A stretch of DNA of 64,000 nt from Vermamoeba vermiformis (GCA_045837725.1 JBEWZL010000202.1:186001-250000); one strand, 5' to 3'. Positions 11,201 through 22,592 are shown, numbered from the stretch's first letter. Translations and numbers: made by a program. Notes: generated by a model not told the origin, from the sequence alone.

Positions 11201-14030
11201 AATATCAAAGGATGTCGTACTCTGGATTGCTCAGACCGAACGAAAACGCGCTTCCAGATGAACCAAGCTTCGGTGCGTCGGCTGTAGGTGGCTTATTATC
11301 TATGCTCAAGTTAGTACCAGCTAAAGATCGGAAATTTTAAGTCAGTTTACCGGTTGGCTTTGGGGTCGTGTCGCCAAATCCAAAGCTAGTAGAACCAGAA
11401 CCAAATCCAAACGGGTTTGCATCTTTCTTATCATCTACATATACACGTTATTATGACTTGCGATTTCAATGCCTTTACCTTTCTTTCCAGCATCCGCAGT
11501 TGTGCTAGGTCCAAACGAGAATGTGTTCGACCCAGAGCTCGATAAACCAGTTTTAGGTGCAGCGGGCGTCGCCGTAGGCTTGTCGAATTGTGTGGGTGTT
11601 CCAAAGCCAAAATTGAACGAGCCTGGATTGCTCGGGGTTGCAGATGTGCCAGCGGTCGAGGATCCAGCAGGAGTTGAAATTCCAAAGGTGGAGCTTTGCT
11701 GATTCGTGGGTGCGCTTGGAGTTGTTGTTCCAAATCCGAAACTATTCGTCGATGTACCACTTGTGAAACTCAAAGAGGACACGGTGTCCCCAAATCCAAA
11801 ACTGCCTGTCGAACCAGACTTAGGTGCACCTGGTGTTGGCGTTTGAGTGGCGGCATTATTGTTTGCCGATGTCGTTGCGCTATTAGGAGACGCAATTGGT
11901 GCACCAGAATTCACATTGGACGTGACCGATCCTCGCTGTTTCGGGGCTGGTAGCGCAGGCACATTTGAAACCATGAACGGTGCAGCATTATTGTAGGCCT
12001 TGTTGACGAAATCAAAGGTGCATAGTCGACCCTATGAAGTAAATCGATGGTCAGAACAAAACTTCGTAGATCGAGTTTGCCGTTTCAGCAATTTCAGAAT
12101 TCAACCCGCAGAAGGCAAGATATCATATGTTATGCCTTGCTATTAATGTCATATTTCGGGGGCACATTCCCGAATGATAACCTGTCAGAATTCTATTTCG
12201 TTGTTTACCGTCTTTAATTAATTGACAGATCTGTCAAGTCGGCAAATTGCAAAAAAACGAATAAAGAATGAAATCATATCGAATTACCTCGTGAGTAACG
12301 AAAACAAGCAATGGAGATACGGGGTAAAACGTGTCCTCGCCCTTCTTGAGTTGTCTGATATAAAACCGCACAATTAGTTCTTACGTTCCGAAAGATTCAC
12401 ATCCGCTAAAAATATTGCAAACACGTGCTTAATCCATTAATATCAATAAATCAAGAAATCGCAATGTAAAATTGCTTTTCACAACGTCTCTTGCACAAAT
12501 CAAGTCTGATTTCCAACGGATGCGTACCGAAGGGAAATGGTAACTTACACAGTGTTGGTATAATCGAATCCCATACCAAGGATGAAGTTCTCCATGGGCA
12601 CGTTTGGCCGGGCGTCATCCATTAAGATGGCGGTAAACCACTTTCCATCGTCGTCTTGGCTCATGACCTCGATGTCTTGCGCGCCAGTGGTGACCCACAG
12701 CAACGCCTTCCTGATTTTGAAATGGGTTAGACGCCTATGAATTTTGTTTGGATCGCGCCAAAATGTGCACCAATTTTCATTGCGCAACGCACGTGCAGCG
12801 ATGAATAGACCAAGATTTTAAAAGATTTCATGAAATGATGATCTGGATGAACGTACCATTCTTTAATGTAAGCTGTTGAAAAGCTCGGGTTTTCCGTGTC
12901 CGTTTGAGCAATCATCTTTTGAGCCTCGTAATCATCTCCCTTTAACGTGATCATCAAAAATGCCACGTCAGTCTCCGATAATGAGTAGCCAACACCGATC
13001 ACGTTATCGTCAAACCAGCGGATGTAACTTGCTAAATCAAGAATTGCACGTCAGAAGTTGACAAGCACACGAAATTGTGTTAAAATTCGTACCATCGGCA
13101 GAGTCATTTCCGTCCGCTTCCAATGCTGGCAGTGAGCGACTAGCACTGTAACTGTCTCCGTTCTTTGTGTATATCTCAATCTTTCCGTCCTCGAGCAAGC
13201 AAGCAATCGTGTTTTGCGACGGGTGCCACGAAACTAGTACAAAAATAACCGTTATTACTTGCGTGCTGACAGTCGAACACGCCGAGTGTCGTTATAATAA
13301 GAAAGGGAAGCGATATATTCGCTGTAGTATACGTACTTGACATGACATCACGCAGTGTTGCTACGCTAGTTTGAGACCCTGTGGACACGTTGTATTCTAT
13401 TACTCGACCATCAGCCAGCTTCACAGCGAATGTGTTTGGGTCTGTCGCATGCCAACGAAGATCCTCAACTTCGGAGTTAAAGTCGGGGGAAGCAAAAGAA
13501 GCCACATCCTGTCAGTACGAAAAATTGGTAACTAATCACACGCGGCACCTTAAGTCTAAACTTACTCTTCCCGCGATCTTAGGGATATCGTACAATAATA
13601 CTTTTGTGCTATTAGTGATTACAACAGAGAGGGTGAGGTGATCTGCTGCAAGACCGATCGAGGTTGCATTGTCTTCCAAAGGAATCTGAACCGTGCTACC
13701 ATGGTCCGATGATTTTTTATGTAAATTTTGACTTCGAATAAAGCGAAGACCTTGATAAAATAATAATTAGCGTTATTGAGAATAATTAGAAAAAAACAAT
13801 AATAATTTTTTAAATTAATAGCGGCTCTATTTACGTTAATCTCGCATATAATATAATGTGAAATTACCTTTTTTAATAGCTGCAATAACGAAACCATACT
13901 TATTTGAGACTAGGATCAAGTTACCGATCGCAGACTCTACCGATCCAAAACCGGTTCCAATACTGACATTTTCTTTCTCTTTGAAGACGAAATCTTCAAC
14001 GTCATTAAAGTCAGTCTCCTCTGCGTCCAT
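5277..14030 (-). CDS. NUP214: Nup214/Nup159-type FG nucleoporin
   Basis: A long multi-exon gene on the minus strand, start at 14030 (MDAEETDFNDVEDFVF). About 14.0-12.0 kb encodes an N-terminal beta-propeller with blade-like strands (TSIGLAADHLTLSVV; VEDLRWHATDPNTFAV; VSWHPSQNTIACLLEDGKI). FG repeats follow (GFGFG, SFGFG, TFSFG), then a coiled-coil region (about 10.1-8.9 kb; e.g. EIEALKRQVDALKINF, RKKLKRLINEVDSSVKQ), an acidic patch, and a long Thr/Ser/Pro FG region (7.4-5.3 kb), ending …GNSAMWAPRK. This order matches Nup214/Nup159, which docks the mRNA-export helicase at the cytoplasmic face of the pore. Introns are mostly short. One of 686 bases (11109-10424) holds an opposite-strand ORF. 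Confidence 0.9.
10749..11036 (+). CDS. Small acidic/charged ORF nested in a nucleoporin intron
   Basis: An uninterrupted ATG-started 95-codon ORF lies on the plus strand wholly inside the longest intron of the minus-strand nucleoporin. The protein begins MDNFNDVDAENYWESRG and is hydrophilic, with a possibly helical charged middle (IGKELHDKQLQKQERRS) and no cysteines. The sequence GAATAAAG makes a poly(A)-signal-like AATAAA overlap the TAA stop. I do not recognise the family. Support for a real gene is the unusual intron length, the start-to-stop integrity and the plausible composition. Against it, no splice sites or homologues can be checked, and an ORF of this size could be chance. Confidence 0.45.
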   Translation: MDNFNDVDAENYWESRGNDSQYSDLKNFYSSAEIQKDLNRDANALHNEVEVRNIGKELHDKQLQKQERRSPSINREENNKKRSNNPLYENVTSDE

Positions 14031-15120
14031 TGATGATAAAACTATGTATGAAGGAAAAAGAGCAGCCAACAAAATTAGTGCGCGCGAAAAAAACTCAACT
14101 TTTCCTCACAACATAAGAACCACAACAACAAACAAGGTCGAACCAAGCAATAAAAGGACCTTCCAAATTTAAAATAATACAGAAGAAGCCTAGACAAGTT
14201 ACGTGAGAATGCTCCACTTCGTGCTAAAAGATTTTCGGTTGTAACGCGATCGAGACGAAGCAAAGCAACTGCGTCAAAGATATTTTCTTTAACCTGGTTG
14301 TGCTTCCATATTTAGCAACAATTTTATTTCTTATCGGCATGTGGACTCAAACTAAAATACGGTAGAATCACCAACCCAACTTCGGCGCCGCTCAGCATAC
14401 GCGAATCGTATTGCCCTGTAATCTCACCACCTAGGCGAGGATATGACCCAGTATATATGTATCGAATACTAGTTCACCGGTTTTTGTGCTATTTTTGGTG
14501 ATTTTTCATTCGGCCGCTTGTGCACCTGATTCTAATTCAAACTCTGTATCGCGAGTCATTTTTGCCGAGTTTTACCTACTTAGATTCGCTAAAGCACAAA
14601 ACTCTCGCTTGCAAGTTTTCACGTAACCGGTTTGTATTTCTAAAGTTAGAAAATTCCGCTTCTACGTATCTTTTCCCGTCACTGCTCCCCAGCGCTGAAT
14701 CCATCAATGGAGCTCCAACGCCCCACAATTCAAAAAAGTGACGCATTGGCCATTCATGCTTTTAATGGTTTGCGGTTCACGCGATTCCTCGCGAGGTCAA
14801 ACGAGCTAAATCGAATTTATGAGTCGGAACGTCCGCAGAGGAAGATTCGGGATGAGAGACGATGATTTGGGATATGGAACTCGTAGATTAAGGAACATTG
14901 ATGTGCAAGACAGTTCCTTAAAGCGGTCGAAGTACCCAAAATAGCACATTTCTCCACGTGCGTGACACAAAAAATTGACAGGCGATGACAAGTTTTGTTG
15001 AATTTTCAATGTTTGTACACAATTATGACAGGTGAACATTTTGGTTTTGCGCGAATAAAAAGGTGTTGGTTCGAACAAGTGGTTGTTTTAATTTCGCCTT
15101 GGAATCCGAAACAACACGTC
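14031..15120. other. Divergent promoter region
   Basis: About 1.1 kb between the nucleoporin start (minus) and the intronless gene (plus). No exon, RNA gene or repeat is recognised. An in-frame ATG exists at 14995 upstream of the downstream ORF, but the stretch it would add looks unlike the rest of that protein. Confidence 0.4.
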
Positions 15121-16065
15121 ATGGCAACTTCCAACCCCATTGAGCAAACTGAATTGCCAGTTGCTTTGTCAACCTCTGCGCCTCTTCAGGCAACCAAGAA
15201 AAGAAAGAGAAGAAAGATCTACGAACTTCTCATGGCGGAAGTTCCTTTGAATATCCCCAAAGGCGACGAAGCTGACGCCGATGGACGCTACAATACCCGC
15301 AGTCGTTTGAGAAAACCAACGCAATTGCCAGATGGAGCACTGCCTTTCAGCGGCGATAGCGAGGACGAGAGCGAAGAGGAAGACTACTACGAAGAAGGTT
15401 CATCGCGAAGAAAGAAGAGAAGAGTGAGTCTAGAAGGTTCCACACTCCTGCCGAACGCCCAAGTCCGCGTTAATGAAAATCCTTCTGGCTCCGTTTCATT
15501 GGGAAACAAGTTGACATCTGACGTTCACAAACAAAAAATGAAGCTAAATCAAGCAACATCTCCAAATAATTGGGTAGATCAACGATCTTTGGCTAACCAG
15601 CGATTCCTCCCTACCAACACTATCCCTCGGTCGAATCCGCTCAGCATAAACAATTCACGATCGCAGAACCAACAACCTCAATCGGTCTATTATGCCGTCC
15701 ACTTCCCAACTGAACCCAAACAAGTGCAATCAACGTCATACAATTCAATTTCATCTCGTAATTTGAATTCACTCGAATCCGTTTCGTCGACTCCGCCTCC
15801 ATATTTGGACGCAGATTATGAAGCGTTTGCTTCAGACGCCAGTTCATGGAGTTCATCGTCAAGCAACTATTACTACGGTCATTACAACAGTTCCAACCCA
15901 ATCTTCCTGCAACCTGTCATGTACGATAGAGATCTCATCCATTACTCAGACGCGGAGCAATTCAGATTGGAGCCTTTGGAGGCTGACTACGTCAATTCTG
16001 ACTCATCTGTTCAGTATTCGATTGATATCGTGTCACCACTTGGCGCGATCGGGGCTTCGGACTAA
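15121..16065 (+). CDS. Intronless disordered nuclear-type protein
   Basis: A single-exon ORF. I chose ATG 15121 (MATSNPIEQTELPV) over the in-frame upstream ATG at 14995 because the protein becomes polar and compositionally uniform only from there. Two basic clusters (KKRKRRK near residue 25 and RRKKRRV near residue 100) look like nuclear localisation signals. They flank an acidic run (GDSEDESEEEDYYEE). The rest is Ser/Asn/Tyr-rich and probably disordered. No DNA-binding fold or catalytic motif is visible and the family is not recognised. It could be a chromatin- or transcription-associated protein, but that rests on composition alone. Absence of introns contrasts with most neighbours. A run of AATAAA-like sequence follows near 16195. 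Confidence 0.7.
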   Translation: MATSNPIEQTELPVALSTSAPLQATKKRKRRKIYELLMAEVPLNIPKGDEADADGRYNTRSRLRKPTQLPDGALPFSGDSEDESEEEDYYEEGSSRRKKRRVSLEGSTLLPNAQVRVNENPSGSVSLGNKLTSDVHKQKMKLNQATSPNNWVDQRSLANQRFLPTNTIPRSNPLSINNSRSQNQQPQSVYYAVHFPTEPKQVQSTSYNSISSRNLNSLESVSSTPPPYLDADYEAFASDASSWSSSSSNYYYGHYNSSNPIFLQPVMYDRDLIHYSDAEQFRLEPLEADYVNSDSSVQYSIDIVSPLGAIGASD

Positions 16066-16480
16066 AAACCTTCCGCTTTCAAAAATAGCGGACAAACAAT
16101 TTTGAATGGAGCTTTGTTTCATCGTCGGTTTGGAACTCCTCGATAGGCTTAAGTGTCTCTCGCCCTATAACTGACTCTGTATATTACGATTTTGCAATAA
16201 ATTGCGGCTGTGTATTAAAAACTAAAAAGTGGACATAAACTTTTCTACGACGGGACCCAAATTTGTTACTATTTTTTGAAATTGATTTTATTTCGCTGTG
16301 ATTAATAAATAGGGTTTGAATTTACAATCGGCATGTTATTTACAAGACGTTACATATCTACAGTTGCTGGCGAATGGTGCGTCGACCAATGTCGGTTTTT
16401 GAACTCAGAAGATTCGCCACCGACATTGGTCGTGTCTAATTCTCCGCACAGACAATTCGTCTCCTAGACGATTGTCAGTT
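16066..16480. other. Convergent 3' region
   Basis: Lies between two convergent gene ends and contains AATAAA-like sequences (about 16195 and 16305). No further gene is seen. Confidence 0.4.
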
Positions 16481-17207
16481 TCATCGCTGTTCGTACTCGG
16501 TTTTGAACCGCTTTGTTGCACGTTGATCGTACTCTCCGTCTTCGTCTGGCCCTCGTTTGCGATCATAATCATCGCCAGATACATTGGGGCTTGGATCCTC
16601 TTCGGAGCTGAAAGATCCCTCGGCACCATTAGCACCTCTCTTTCTTGGTCGGCTAGTGAGGAAAAATCAGTTAGATACTGAAGAATTCGATAGCGATCGT
16701 CTAATGGAACAGGTGTGTATCTCACGGAAATTTAGAATTTTCTCCACGATGAGACGACAATTTAAACCGTAATTATCCTGCACCGTGCAATAAAATAATG
16801 ACAGTATATTTTAACTTACCCAGTCTTGCCCAAATAATAATGGTACAATCGCCAGCATTTAACGTCGTCGCAAGGCCACTCTTTGACTTTACAAATGATG
16901 GGTTGCTCGCGGTTTACAGAACTGTAGTGGGACTCAGAATAGCACCTATCCAAGGAATATTAGTACAGAACATCGGCGCACGAGATATTTTTGTTGTGAA
17001 ACTACACAAATCGTGTTCTGTGTACCTGAAAGGATGACCGACTTTGGGAGGCTTCTTAGTTGTCTTATCGACATTAATGAAGTATATTACGCCAGCTGGA
17101 GAATACGAAAATATTAGAGAGAACGTTCGATAGATGAGACGGAAATTTTTAACAACTCCCGAGCACGTGAACACAAGTAAAACACGTAGAAAACGCGGAA
17201 ATTTCAT
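16481..17207 (-). CDS. Small basic/acidic nuclear-type protein, unrecognised
   Basis: Three exons are supported by frame. The first runs from ATG 17207 or a later start to about 17030, and includes VIYFINVDKTTKKPPKVGHP. Exon 2 is 16945-16820 and includes CKVKEWPCDDVKCWRLYHYY. Exon 3 is 16652-16481, starting RPRKRGANGAEGS and ending KRFKTEYEQR. The C-terminal exon mixes acidic and basic residues, with two possible NLSs. The first ~30 residues from 17207 look like a signal sequence and may instead be intron or UTR, so the start is uncertain. The VIYFINVDKTTKKP segment is faintly WW-like, but the Trp residues of WW domains are absent. Function unknown. Confidence 0.5.
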
Positions 17208-17249
17208 TTGAATTGACAAAATTTAGAGTTGAGGCTCCTTGCCGTCGAA

Positions 17250-18158
17250 TTACGACATAATCAAATTTCTAAAATGCTCGAGAAATCTTTCTTGACCTTG
17301 TATACTATCGATTAGCTTACCTAGATCCGTAATGTTTTTCACCTGCGGATGTCCGTTTCGCAAGTAACGCTTTCTTACTTCTTCGTTTTCAACAAAGTTA
17401 TTGAATAGAGCTTCGTACGTGAGCGCGTGCAATTTTCTAATGTGCTTGTTGACTAGGAATCGATCGTCGAGGTAGGACTGATTGCGATCAATTTGTTCTT
17501 TCAAGTACCTGATCTTCGACTGAATTGCGCCTAACTCGCTCCTCTTTTCTTCTTCCAACTTCTCGTAATATTTCAGTAGTTCTTTTTGCTTCTGAATCGG
17601 TGTCATTGGGCCTCCTTTTCCACCGTCTTCTGGCGGCACCAAGATCGGAAAAGCCAACGGATCTGTGTTTGCTGCGGCGACTTTCTCGACACTCACTTCG
17701 GTGTTGTAGGGCTGAAAGTTCGCGCCTTCGCCATTATGCGTCGATACGAAGTTCTCGTACCAAGATTGGCGGCCAGGGACAACGCCATCTATTTGTTGCG
17801 GGGCTTGATCTTGCGTCATGTTGTCCAATACGGTCCATTGATTATTTGCTGCTTTGCTATAGCTATTGTGACTTATTGATGGCGAGCTGACTTGCGGGCG
17901 GACTTGGGGAGTGCGTGGATCGGCGTAATAAAACGGCGAGATATTATCTTCTCTGTGAAACGAAGTGTAGACGTTTTGAACCGATTGTTGAGTGATCGTA
18001 GCTGAGTTCGCGCTGTTTTGAAAGAAGTGGAGGGGCGCGGAGGGCGTCTGCATGGTAGTTGTATAGGGTTGATACGCTGAATAATTTGGATGCATCGACT
18101 CATTGATTATTTGCTGCTGCTGCGATATTGGTTTATCGAACTCGTCAAATTTTTTCAT
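17250..18158 (-). CDS. Intronless coiled-coil protein, unrecognised
   Basis: One uninterrupted ORF of 302 codons starting at 18158 (MKKFDEFDKPISQQQQ). Residues 1-170 are low-complexity (Gln, Ser, Pro, Tyr, Asn). Residues about 185-240 form a strong coiled coil (KELLKYYEKLEEEKRSELGA and QSKIRYLKEQIDRNQS), followed by a compact helical end (ALTYEALFNNFVENEEVRKR). No catalytic motif, signal peptide or membrane segment is seen. The layout suits a scaffold or cytoskeleton/transport adaptor, but I cannot assign a family. It sits close upstream of the next minus-strand gene's start (about 40 bases), and like the 15.1 kb gene has no intron. Confidence 0.65.
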   Translation of the reverse strand: MKKFDEFDKPISQQQQIINESMHPNYSAYQPYTTTMQTPSAPLHFFQNSANSATITQQSVQNVYTSFHREDNISPFYYADPRTPQVRPQVSSPSISHNSYSKAANNQWTVLDNMTQDQAPQQIDGVVPGRQSWYENFVSTHNGEGANFQPYNTEVSVEKVAAANTDPLAFPILVPPEDGGKGGPMTPIQKQKELLKYYEKLEEEKRSELGAIQSKIRYLKEQIDRNQSYLDDRFLVNKHIRKLHALTYEALFNNFVENEEVRKRYLRNGHPQVKNITDLGKLIDSIQGQERFLEHFRNLIMS

Positions 18159-19204
18159 TGCGGGATCGATTTAATAAATAAGGTTGTAAATGTTGCGGAT
18201 CTATTAAACAATATTTAGTGCCTTTGGTTCATCGCAAAAAAATAAAATTTTTTTCTTCACCTTTGTGGTTGATGATTCAAATCTTTGAAAGAAACTAGGT
18301 TCGATGTCATTCTGTCTTTTTAAGCACCGTGAAATATACTGAATCACATGACTTTATAATTTTTTTGGAGTGAATTTCCACAAGAAAATTGGCCGAAAAA
18401 CGCTAAATTGCGAGTGATTCCTTTGATGCTATTCGTTCGTTCGCTGGTCATATGATTGTTGACCAATATAAACGCGTTTCTTATGAAAATACTAATGGTA
18501 ATAGCGGTAGTACCCTTTTCCGGTGGATCGGATCGAACTTTTACTCACCAATCGGCTGGCGCTATCGGGCTCACTTCCCACCGTTCTAAGAATCGATCGT
18601 TGCATGTTCATTCGATTTCGTATACCAACCGTTTCCTAATCGCTTGCTCAGGATGAATGTCTGGGATCCGAATCAAATTACGAAATTATAGCATCTTACC
18701 GATTGAAAGGAACCACTCTTCTCGACATAGCGGTAACGGTACGAATTTTCAGAACAATTTTCTTGAATCTTCGCAAATTTGACGCTTCTGGGCAATGCAA
18801 TAAGTTTCCTAATCGGCTATTTCATCTTTGAATTTCAATTACTGGCCAATCGATTGCACTTTCCTATGGTGCAACTGATAGTTCCGAATAATTATAGAGT
18901 TTCTATGAAACGATCACTTTAAAGATTGGTCATGCTATTACGGTTATACTAAAATAATACGATTGAATCGGGATCCGCGTTGCACCCCATCCGATTAGCA
19001 AACTCTCACTACCACTCGTGCTACTATATGTATTAGTCACATTGACAATATAATCTCAGCTCGAACAAGCATTGAGACGAACATCACTTCGTGAACTTCA
19101 TTTTGCACGATAATTTAGTCGGTCCAAAAAAATCAAAAATTATTCACTTACACACCAATAGAGAGCCACTAAGGAGTAGAGTATTATAAAATTAATAGAA
19201 AAAT
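18159..19204. other. About 1 kb intergenic stretch, nothing recognised
   Basis: Divergent spacing between a minus-strand gene and the F-box/PP2 gene. AT-rich, with no sustained coding frame, tRNA-like fold or repeat seen by eye. Confidence 0.4.
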
Positions 19205-21042
19205 ATGGCAAGCCATGGTACACCAGAACTACCCGAGGAGATCGTGACGCAGATTTGTCGAGGCCTAGCAATACAAGATATTGTTCATTTATCAGAGGTA
19301 GTTTTATTAATATGTGAGGAATTATGATAAGTTCCGTATCGTATTAAATTGCAACATTCAATCAGATCCCGAAAATAATTATTTTTAATTTTGGCTGAAA
19401 TTTTGCAGAAATACGGTAATTTACGCACTAAGAATTCTAGATTTTATTGGCGATTCGCGTCAGATATCGTTGCAATTTATTTCTTTTGATTTTATAGATT
19501 ATTTGCTTATTTTTGTTAAATCTAGGTTTGTAAATACCTGGCGTACTTTCTCGTCCTTACCAAAAGGGATAGTAATAGCCAAGTCCTATGGAAGTTCTTG
19601 ATAAAGAGGGATTTTTCATCGATAACGAACAGCAGTTGTTACCAATCGTGCGGTCATTATCGAAATCTGTACATTCAACTTGGTAAGTCACGCGTTTATA
19701 GTCCCGTCTTTTCTCGGCGTGGAATTTATCAATCGATTGCATTCATCCGTTTCTCTACATAAGAATAATAGTCGTTTAGAAACGTTGAGTAATAATTTTT
19801 TTTCTCGATCATGAAAAGCCCGCGCAAAAATTAGTCCTCTTGGTATGGCCTCGCCGAATGGGATCATTAAAGTACACAAGATAAAAGAAGAGTTTAAGAG
19901 GACTAGACAAGAACGAGTAGCAGAGTCTTCGGGAATCAGACCGTTTTACGTACTGCTGTACCACCACACAAACGCAACACGTAAGCTAGCAGCCTATGCG
20001 GTCGATGATGCAGCAAGCTATTATGGCAAGGTAAGGGCACCAACTAGAATACCATTGGGCAGGCTTCTCGCCTTGGCGATAAATATATAGCTTTGCAAAG
20101 TTAGCGCCTTACGAATCTTTCTTAATAGGTTTTACACTTCAACGAAGTCAACAAGCTTCTCGCTGAAGGTACGATCAAGGTATGGATCCCAGGGCCATAT
20201 AAAGTTGTCTGGAGGATAAAGCTTGCCCAAGATTACGGTTTAGGTACCATGGTAGATGCGGTCGATATTATTGGCCTCAGGTCTAACTCTTACCTTCCTC
20301 GATAGGCGCCGTAGAATTTATGACTAAAGTACTTAATAAACCCGATGAAGAGGCATTTTACGATGGCGATGAAGAAGAAGAGGATAGGCAAGTTTCCATC
20401 TATTCACTATTATTACGCTTCTAGTCCACCGTATCTAATATACTTTTTCTATCAGAGAAAATGACGATAGTTTTCAACAGTTTATATGGCTCGTGCACGA
20501 GTACAAGCAAAAGCCTGCCGTGCGTATCTTTTCTGAACTTTCGTTTTCTTGCTCTTTAACTTTGGTTCCTATAGAACATTAGCGTCGAGAAGTGGCTTGA
20601 TGTCGATGTCGGCAACATTCTCGTTGAAAAGCCGCATACAACGGTCTGTTTCAAGGTTTCTCAAGGGTATGTGACTTGATCAACGTTGTTTTGTTACAAA
20701 TCATCATATTCCCCGCAATTCTTTATGTTTACTTCTATAATTCAACGGGGATTCTTTGATCATCGGGCCATCTCTATTATCTAAAGAGATTTCTTCATGT
20801 ATTTGAGCGCGGAAAGTTTCCAACGAAGAATTTCTCGATTAAAATTTCGGTTCAATAGATTATGCCACATTTGATATAATAGTTAATTTTATTCATGAAA
20901 GATCAACTGATCAATAGAATCTTTTAGATATCACGATTGGAAGTACGGCATGTTTGTGGATTACGTTGAACTTGTGCCCTTAACCATGGAAGAATATAAA
21001 TCTGCAAAGGAAGACAACGACGTGGTCATGAAGGATAATTAG
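19205..21042 (+). CDS. F-box protein with phloem-protein-2-like domain
   Basis: A multi-exon gene. Exon 1 starts at 19205 with an F-box (LPEEIVTQICRGLAIQDIVH; then VCKYLAYFLV and LWKFLIKRDF in exon 2). Later exons encode a PP2-like beta-sandwich: FNEVNKLLAEGTIKVWIPGP, YKVVWRIKLAQDYGL, an acidic insert (DGDEEEEDR), VEKWLDVDVGNILVEK and DWKYGMFVDYVELVP. In plants, F-box/PP2 proteins are SCF ubiquitin-ligase adaptors that bind glycans, and animal FBXO2-type proteins are analogous. By analogy this is probably an SCF substrate adaptor recognising glycoproteins; that is inference. The gene ends at 21042, just before a 3' hairpin. Confidence 0.7.
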
Positions 21043-21054
21043 GAAGATTAATCT

Positions 21055-21113
21055 GCCGAGCTAAAGTTAAAAAGTTTGAATTTAACTTTTTTTGGGCAGT
21101 GTGAGCGCTCGGC
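21055..21113. repeat. Two-tier inverted repeat (hairpin) in a 3' region
   Basis: Outer arms GCCGAGC (21055-21061) and GCTCGGC (21107-21113) enclose inner arms AAAGTTAAA (21063-21071) and TTTAACTTT (21081-21089). The element starts 12 bases after the stop of the F-box/PP2 gene and is probably in its 3' UTR. It could be an mRNA-end or stability structure. Confidence 0.5.
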
Positions 21114-21248
21114 TGCATATACTTTCAGAAAATGAATCTCATTATTTAAAAAGGCCTTATAAAACCGTTATTAATAAATGTCCAACATCTTTATTTGGTT
21201 ATTATTTACGATTTCGCTAATTAGATCTTCCGGATCGGTTTTTGATTT

Positions 21249-22088
21249 TTATTCGAGGCCTAGCTCTCGTCGCTTGGCCTTCTGAGTGATTAATTGTTGT
21301 CTCCATTCTAATTTAGTATTTCTCTTAGTCTGAGAGTGAATAGGCACGAAGTAAGGCTCAACTCCCTAACAAACAATATCGTTAGATTCGTGTACTGGAT
21401 TAGATTTTGGAACCAAAGAAGAGCACAACGTTAAATTGGACACCAAATGTTATCAAGTGTCTCGTAACAATAATTTCTATCGGAGACAATGATTTTACGA
21501 GGCAGGTGCCGCTAGCAAATGCCAGATGTGCACGGAACCGTCCGGATGTTCGAAGCACTCCATAAACACCGCAATTTACTTTCAATTACTAAATTTTGTC
21601 ACACAAGCGTGCAAGTGCGTAATTTATATTTAAAAAAAAACTTACCCTCTTGTATTTCTCGACCCAGTTGCGGATCCACTTGCGTTGGCGGATTGGGATG
21701 CCAGCTGCCTTGAGTGCCCAGCGGTCAGCACCCATGAGCTTCTCCCAAGACTCGAACTTGTCAGTATATTCGGCGCATCCTCGGCCAATAGTCTTCAAAA
21801 ATTTCTCAACAGTCATGTCGCCTACATCCAAGATCACGATCAGTCAAAAAGGTACGAGAAAACTACTGTAATTTCATTTGCAATTATAAATTATTGATAA
21901 ATAACGATCCAAAATGAATATTTAGAGCGATAATAATTACCTCTAGGTGCGGGTAAGTCTTCCTTTGGTCGAACAGGTGCAGGTTTTCGTTGCGGGTAGC
22001 CCTGCTCAGGAGTATTTTTGAAATAGCTCCAATCAACCTTTTCCACTAAATTTACTAATCGCCAGTGCAATTTTTCTTTGGCTTGCAT
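21249..22088 (-). CDS. Mitochondrial small ribosomal subunit protein mS41 (IGR motif)
   Basis: Three exons. Exon 1 starts at 22088 (MQAKEKLHWRLVNLVEKVDW). Exon 2 carries the diagnostic IGR/Fyv4 domain (VEKFLKTIGRGCAEYTDKF … WALKAAGIPIRQRKWIRNWV). The last exon ends EPYFVPIHSQTKRNTKLEWR…ELGLE at 21249. The IGR motif (IGRGCAEY) and the following GIP(I)RQRKWI block are typical of fungal Fyv4/mS41, a mitoribosomal small-subunit protein, so a mitochondrial translation role is well supported. No long cleavable presequence is obvious. The gene converges with the F-box/PP2 gene. Confidence 0.85.
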
Positions 22089-22288
22089 TGGTTTGTATGT
22101 TCGATCGGGGAGTTCGACTATGTTTGAAATTCATTAGTGTCTTGCAAGGTATTTCATCGTGTTTCATACAATTTAAATATAATTGTGTTAATATATATTA
22201 TTTAAATCTATTAGAGGCGTCGTTGAAGCCTTCTACGGTTATTCAATAATTATTTGAATAAATCCATAAAAATCATAATAATTATCTG

Positions 22289-22516
22289 CTAGCTTTGGTC
22301 GGCTTGATATGTACCCTGGTCTTCTGGAATATTATTTAATGATAGTGGTTCATTAGATTTTTGTTGCTGTTGTTGTTGAGGGCGTCTTTGTTGACGTCGC
22401 GATGCGTAACATCTTGTCTGATTTGCTGCGAACAAACTCGAGGCTGATACACATGTGCCTGTGACTCTATTGAAGCCACCAGTAGGCAACAGTCTCTTTG
22501 TAATATTGCTCAGCAT
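22289..22516 (-). CDS. Small mitochondrial-targeted protein with poly-Gln
   Basis: A single-exon ORF from ATG 22516 (MLSNITKRLLPTGGFNRVTG). It has a basic, hydroxylated, acid-poor N-terminus, an RCYAS step typical of mitochondrial presequence cleavage, then RRQQRRPQQQQQQK and a short polar tail ending TYQADQS. The product is about 76 residues, so little remains after cleavage. The family is not recognised; it may be a small respiratory-chain or mitoribosome subunit, but nothing in the sequence decides this. It is divergent from the PIG-Y gene, with about 76 bases between the starts, so they probably share a promoter. Confidence 0.5.
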   Translation of the reverse strand: MLSNITKRLLPTGGFNRVTGTCVSASSLFAANQTRCYASRRQQRRPQQQQQQKSNEPLSLNNIPEDQGTYQADQS

Positions 22517-22592
22517 GGTGGTCTGTAATATAAAATTTATAACGAATAGTTTTTCATTTTCACGTCGACCAGATCCAACAGAACACACGACA

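Noticed and set aside
14995-15120. In-frame upstream ATG extending the 15.1 kb ORF by 42 codons
   Set aside because: The extra stretch is Cys/Phe/Trp-rich, unlike the polar protein that follows, and probably is UTR.
16914-17219. Secreted protein from the open frame starting at 17219
   Set aside because: That start is TTG, and the frame crosses a clear GTACAC donor; the downstream exons join in frame instead.
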